Positions 12,815 through 14,117 of a DNA stretch of 14,117 nucleotides are shown here, piece after piece. The notes below the pieces were generated by a model. The model was not told where the DNA came from. It did no database searches and worked only from the letters and a program-made list of their open reading frames with translations. Within the stretch, counting starts at the first letter, position 1, and every line of letters begins with the position of its first letter. Both the position numbers and the translations under genes were made by a program. Source of the DNA: CAYUYH01 sp964449175 (GTDB lineage Bacteria; Planctomycetota; Phycisphaerae; SM23-33); the NCBI GenBank assembly GCA_964449175.1, contig CAYUYH010000038.1, positions 1-14,117 of the forward strand. The letters run 5' to 3'.

Positions 12815-13060
12815 TCACTCGGCCGAGTCGTCCGCCTCGGCCAGCTCGCCGGCGACCTTCGCCCCGCCGGCGCCCTGGGCGAGCAGCTTGATCTTCTTCT
12901 CCGCCGATTCGAGGATCGTGCGGCACTGCTTGATCAGGCCTATGCCCTCGGCGTACTTCTCGATGGACTTCTCCAGCGGCACCTTGCCGGCCTCGATCTC
13001 GGAGACGATTCTCTCCAGCTTGGCCAGGGCCTGCTCGAAGGTCAGTTTCTGGGTTTCCAT
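12815..13060 (-). CDS. xseB: exodeoxyribonuclease VII small subunit
   Basis: 81 residues, a typical length. XseB is the small helical subunit that several copies of bind to XseA to make exonuclease VII, which degrades single-stranded DNA in both directions into short oligonucleotides. The family signature is clear: LTFEQALAKLERIVSEIEAG, then KVPLEKSIEKYAEGIGLIKQC and an end rich in K and E (ESAEKKIKLL). It starts 13 bases after the stop of xseA with GAGAG as a modest ribosome binding site. The tail (AGELAEADDSAE) is acidic. Confidence 0.95.
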   Translation of the reverse strand: METQKLTFEQALAKLERIVSEIEAGKVPLEKSIEKYAEGIGLIKQCRTILESAEKKIKLLAQGAGGAKVAGELAEADDSAE

Positions 13061-13073
13061 TCGGCGTCTCTCG

Positions 13074-14117
13074 CTAGTTGAACAGCGTTGGGTTGGCGTC
13101 GTCTTGGTCTTTGGCTCTGGGCGGGCGGGGCTTGGCGGCGTCGCGGCGGGCGACGCGGCTGTCGATCTCCCCGTCGCTCAGCTCGGTGCTGATCCACGCG
13201 CCTTCCTTGGCGTCGGCGACGGATCGCAGTATCTGCCCGCCTTCACTGCGGGTCACGCTGAAGCCGCGCGCCAGCACGCTGCGGTGGCTCATCGCCTCCA
13301 GTTGCCGCCCCGCCGCGGCGATCTGCTGCCGCGCCAGCCGAAGGCGGTGGACGGGCGAGGCCGACTTCAGCCTGCCGTCCAGCGCTGCCAGCGAGTCGCC
13401 GGCGCGCTTGCTCTTGCCGCCCAGCGCCCATGCGAGCCGGCCGGCCAGGCGGTCCAGCCACCCGCGGGCGCGCTCGGCCTGTGTGGCGGGGTGGTGGGTG
13501 GCCAGCCTGCCCGCGAGCGGCTCGAGCCCGCGCCGCCGGTCGGCCAGAAGGTCCGCCACGTCCGCCCGCAGGCGGCAGGAGAGCTCGTCGACGCGCTGGA
13601 CGGACGAGCGCACCCGCCAGGCGGGGTCGCGGAAGATCACGCTGCGCAGCACGGCGTCGGCGGCCTGTCGCGCGGCGCGGAGCTTCTCGGCGGCTGCCCC
13701 CCGCAGCCGGGTACGCAGCGCAGAGATGTTCCGCGCCAGCTCCGCGGCGTCCGGGACGGCAAGCTCGGCCGCGGCGGTGGGGGTGGCGGCCCGCACGTCG
13801 GCGACCATGTCGGCGATGGTGACGTCGGTCTCGTGGCCGACGCCGCAGATGATCGGCGTGGCGGCAGCGAAGATGGCACGGGCGACGGGCTCGGTGTTGA
13901 AGGCCCACAGGTCTTCCAGGCTGCCGCCCCCGCGGGCGAGGATGATCGTGTCGATGTCGAGCCGCTCGGCGGCGGCGTCCATCGCGGCGATCGCGGCGAC
14001 AATGTCCGCCGCGGCGGCGTCGCCCTGGACCAGCACCGGCAGCAGGCACGTCTCCGCCGCCGGCCAGCGCCGCCGCAGCGTGTTGCGGATGTCGCGGACG
14101 GCCGCCCCGGTCGGGCT
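13074..14117 (-). CDS. xseA: exodeoxyribonuclease VII large subunit (5' part outside the window)
   Basis: The frame is open to the window edge; about 347 C-terminal residues are present. At the edge it reads SPTGAAVRDIRNTLRRRWP, matching the conserved TSPTGAA..DI start of the catalytic domain, so the missing part is mainly the N-terminal OB-fold. Further motifs: LARGGGSLEDLWAFN, CGVGHETDVTIADMVADVRA followed by TPTAAAELA, a long coiled helical region rich in R and A, and the C-terminal VLARGFSVTRS with a segment ending in GEIDSRV. The GTG at 14036 is an internal Val, not the start. Together with xseB it forms exonuclease VII, used in mismatch repair and recombination. Confidence 0.96.
   Translation of the reverse strand, partial: SPTGAAVRDIRNTLRRRWPAAETCLLPVLVQGDAAAADIVAAIAAMDAAAERLDIDTIILARGGGSLEDLWAFNTEPVARAIFAAATPIICGVGHETDVTIADMVADVRAATPTAAAELAVPDAAELARNISALRTRLRGAAAEKLRAARQAADAVLRSVIFRDPAWRVRSSVQRVDELSCRLRADVADLLADRRRGLEPLAGRLATHHPATQAERARGWLDRLAGRLAWALGGKSKRAGDSLAALDGRLKSASPVHRLRLARQQIAAAGRQLEAMSHRSVLARGFSVTRSEGGQILRSVADAKEGAWISTELSDGEIDSRVARRDAAKPRPPRAKDQDDANPTLFN

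Noticed and set aside
12486..12926. 146-residue minus-strand frame read across the N gap and into xseB
   Set aside because: The right part is an out-of-frame shadow of xseB and the middle is read through N bases; only the left part (12486-12734) is kept as a weak candidate.

Overview
The window looks like a metagenome-assembled, GC-rich bacterial chromosome segment, most likely from a planctomycete or a close relative. The clues are a secreted protein with a type IV prepilin leader and a C-rich body typical of planctomycetal prepilin-like proteins, several lipoproteins, a DUF4159-like protein, and high GC. A 10-N scaffold gap lies at 12735-12744. The organism is inferred from gene style only; there is no rRNA or tRNA here to anchor it.

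Layout. Position 176-1420 (+) encodes a CorC/HlyC-type membrane protein with a CBS pair. Converging on it (1630-2508, -) is a beta-class DNA methyltransferase without a recognisable restriction partner. This gene has lower GC in a sampled stretch and is bracketed by copies of a 35-base repeat (1428-1462, 2685-2719, 2736-2770, and inverted 2771-2806). Then comes about 780 bases without a convincing protein gene (2807-3588). It carries the two most interesting elements of the window: a minus-strand transcription unit with a near-consensus promoter (2998-3025), hairpins and an intrinsic terminator (2828-2864), and a plus-strand run of three back-to-back hairpins ending in a U-tract (3369-3475). 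Both present C/U-rich, anti-Shine-Dalgarno-like loops, so they are candidate small regulatory RNAs.

From 3589 to the right edge all genes are on the minus strand. Three secreted-protein genes come first, each with its own upstream signals: a tandem DUF4159-like protein (3589-5118), a TPR-type lipoprotein (5306-6298) and a prepilin-like protein (6419-7186). Next is a compact, probably co-transcribed series, read from the right edge leftwards: xseA (partial) - xseB - [scaffold gap and possible gene remnant] - small membrane protein - amidohydrolase-2 protein - large lipoprotein - CxxC protein - M20 dipeptidase. Spacings inside this series are mostly 9 to 43 bases; the exceptions are the 124-base stretch before the lipoprotein and the gap region.

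Functionally, xseA/xseB form exonuclease VII; the M20 enzyme is a metal-dependent di/oligopeptidase; the amidohydrolase lacks one conserved histidine and may have lost or changed activity. The envelope proteins have no assigned role. No CRISPR array, tRNA, rRNA, transposase or phage gene was seen.
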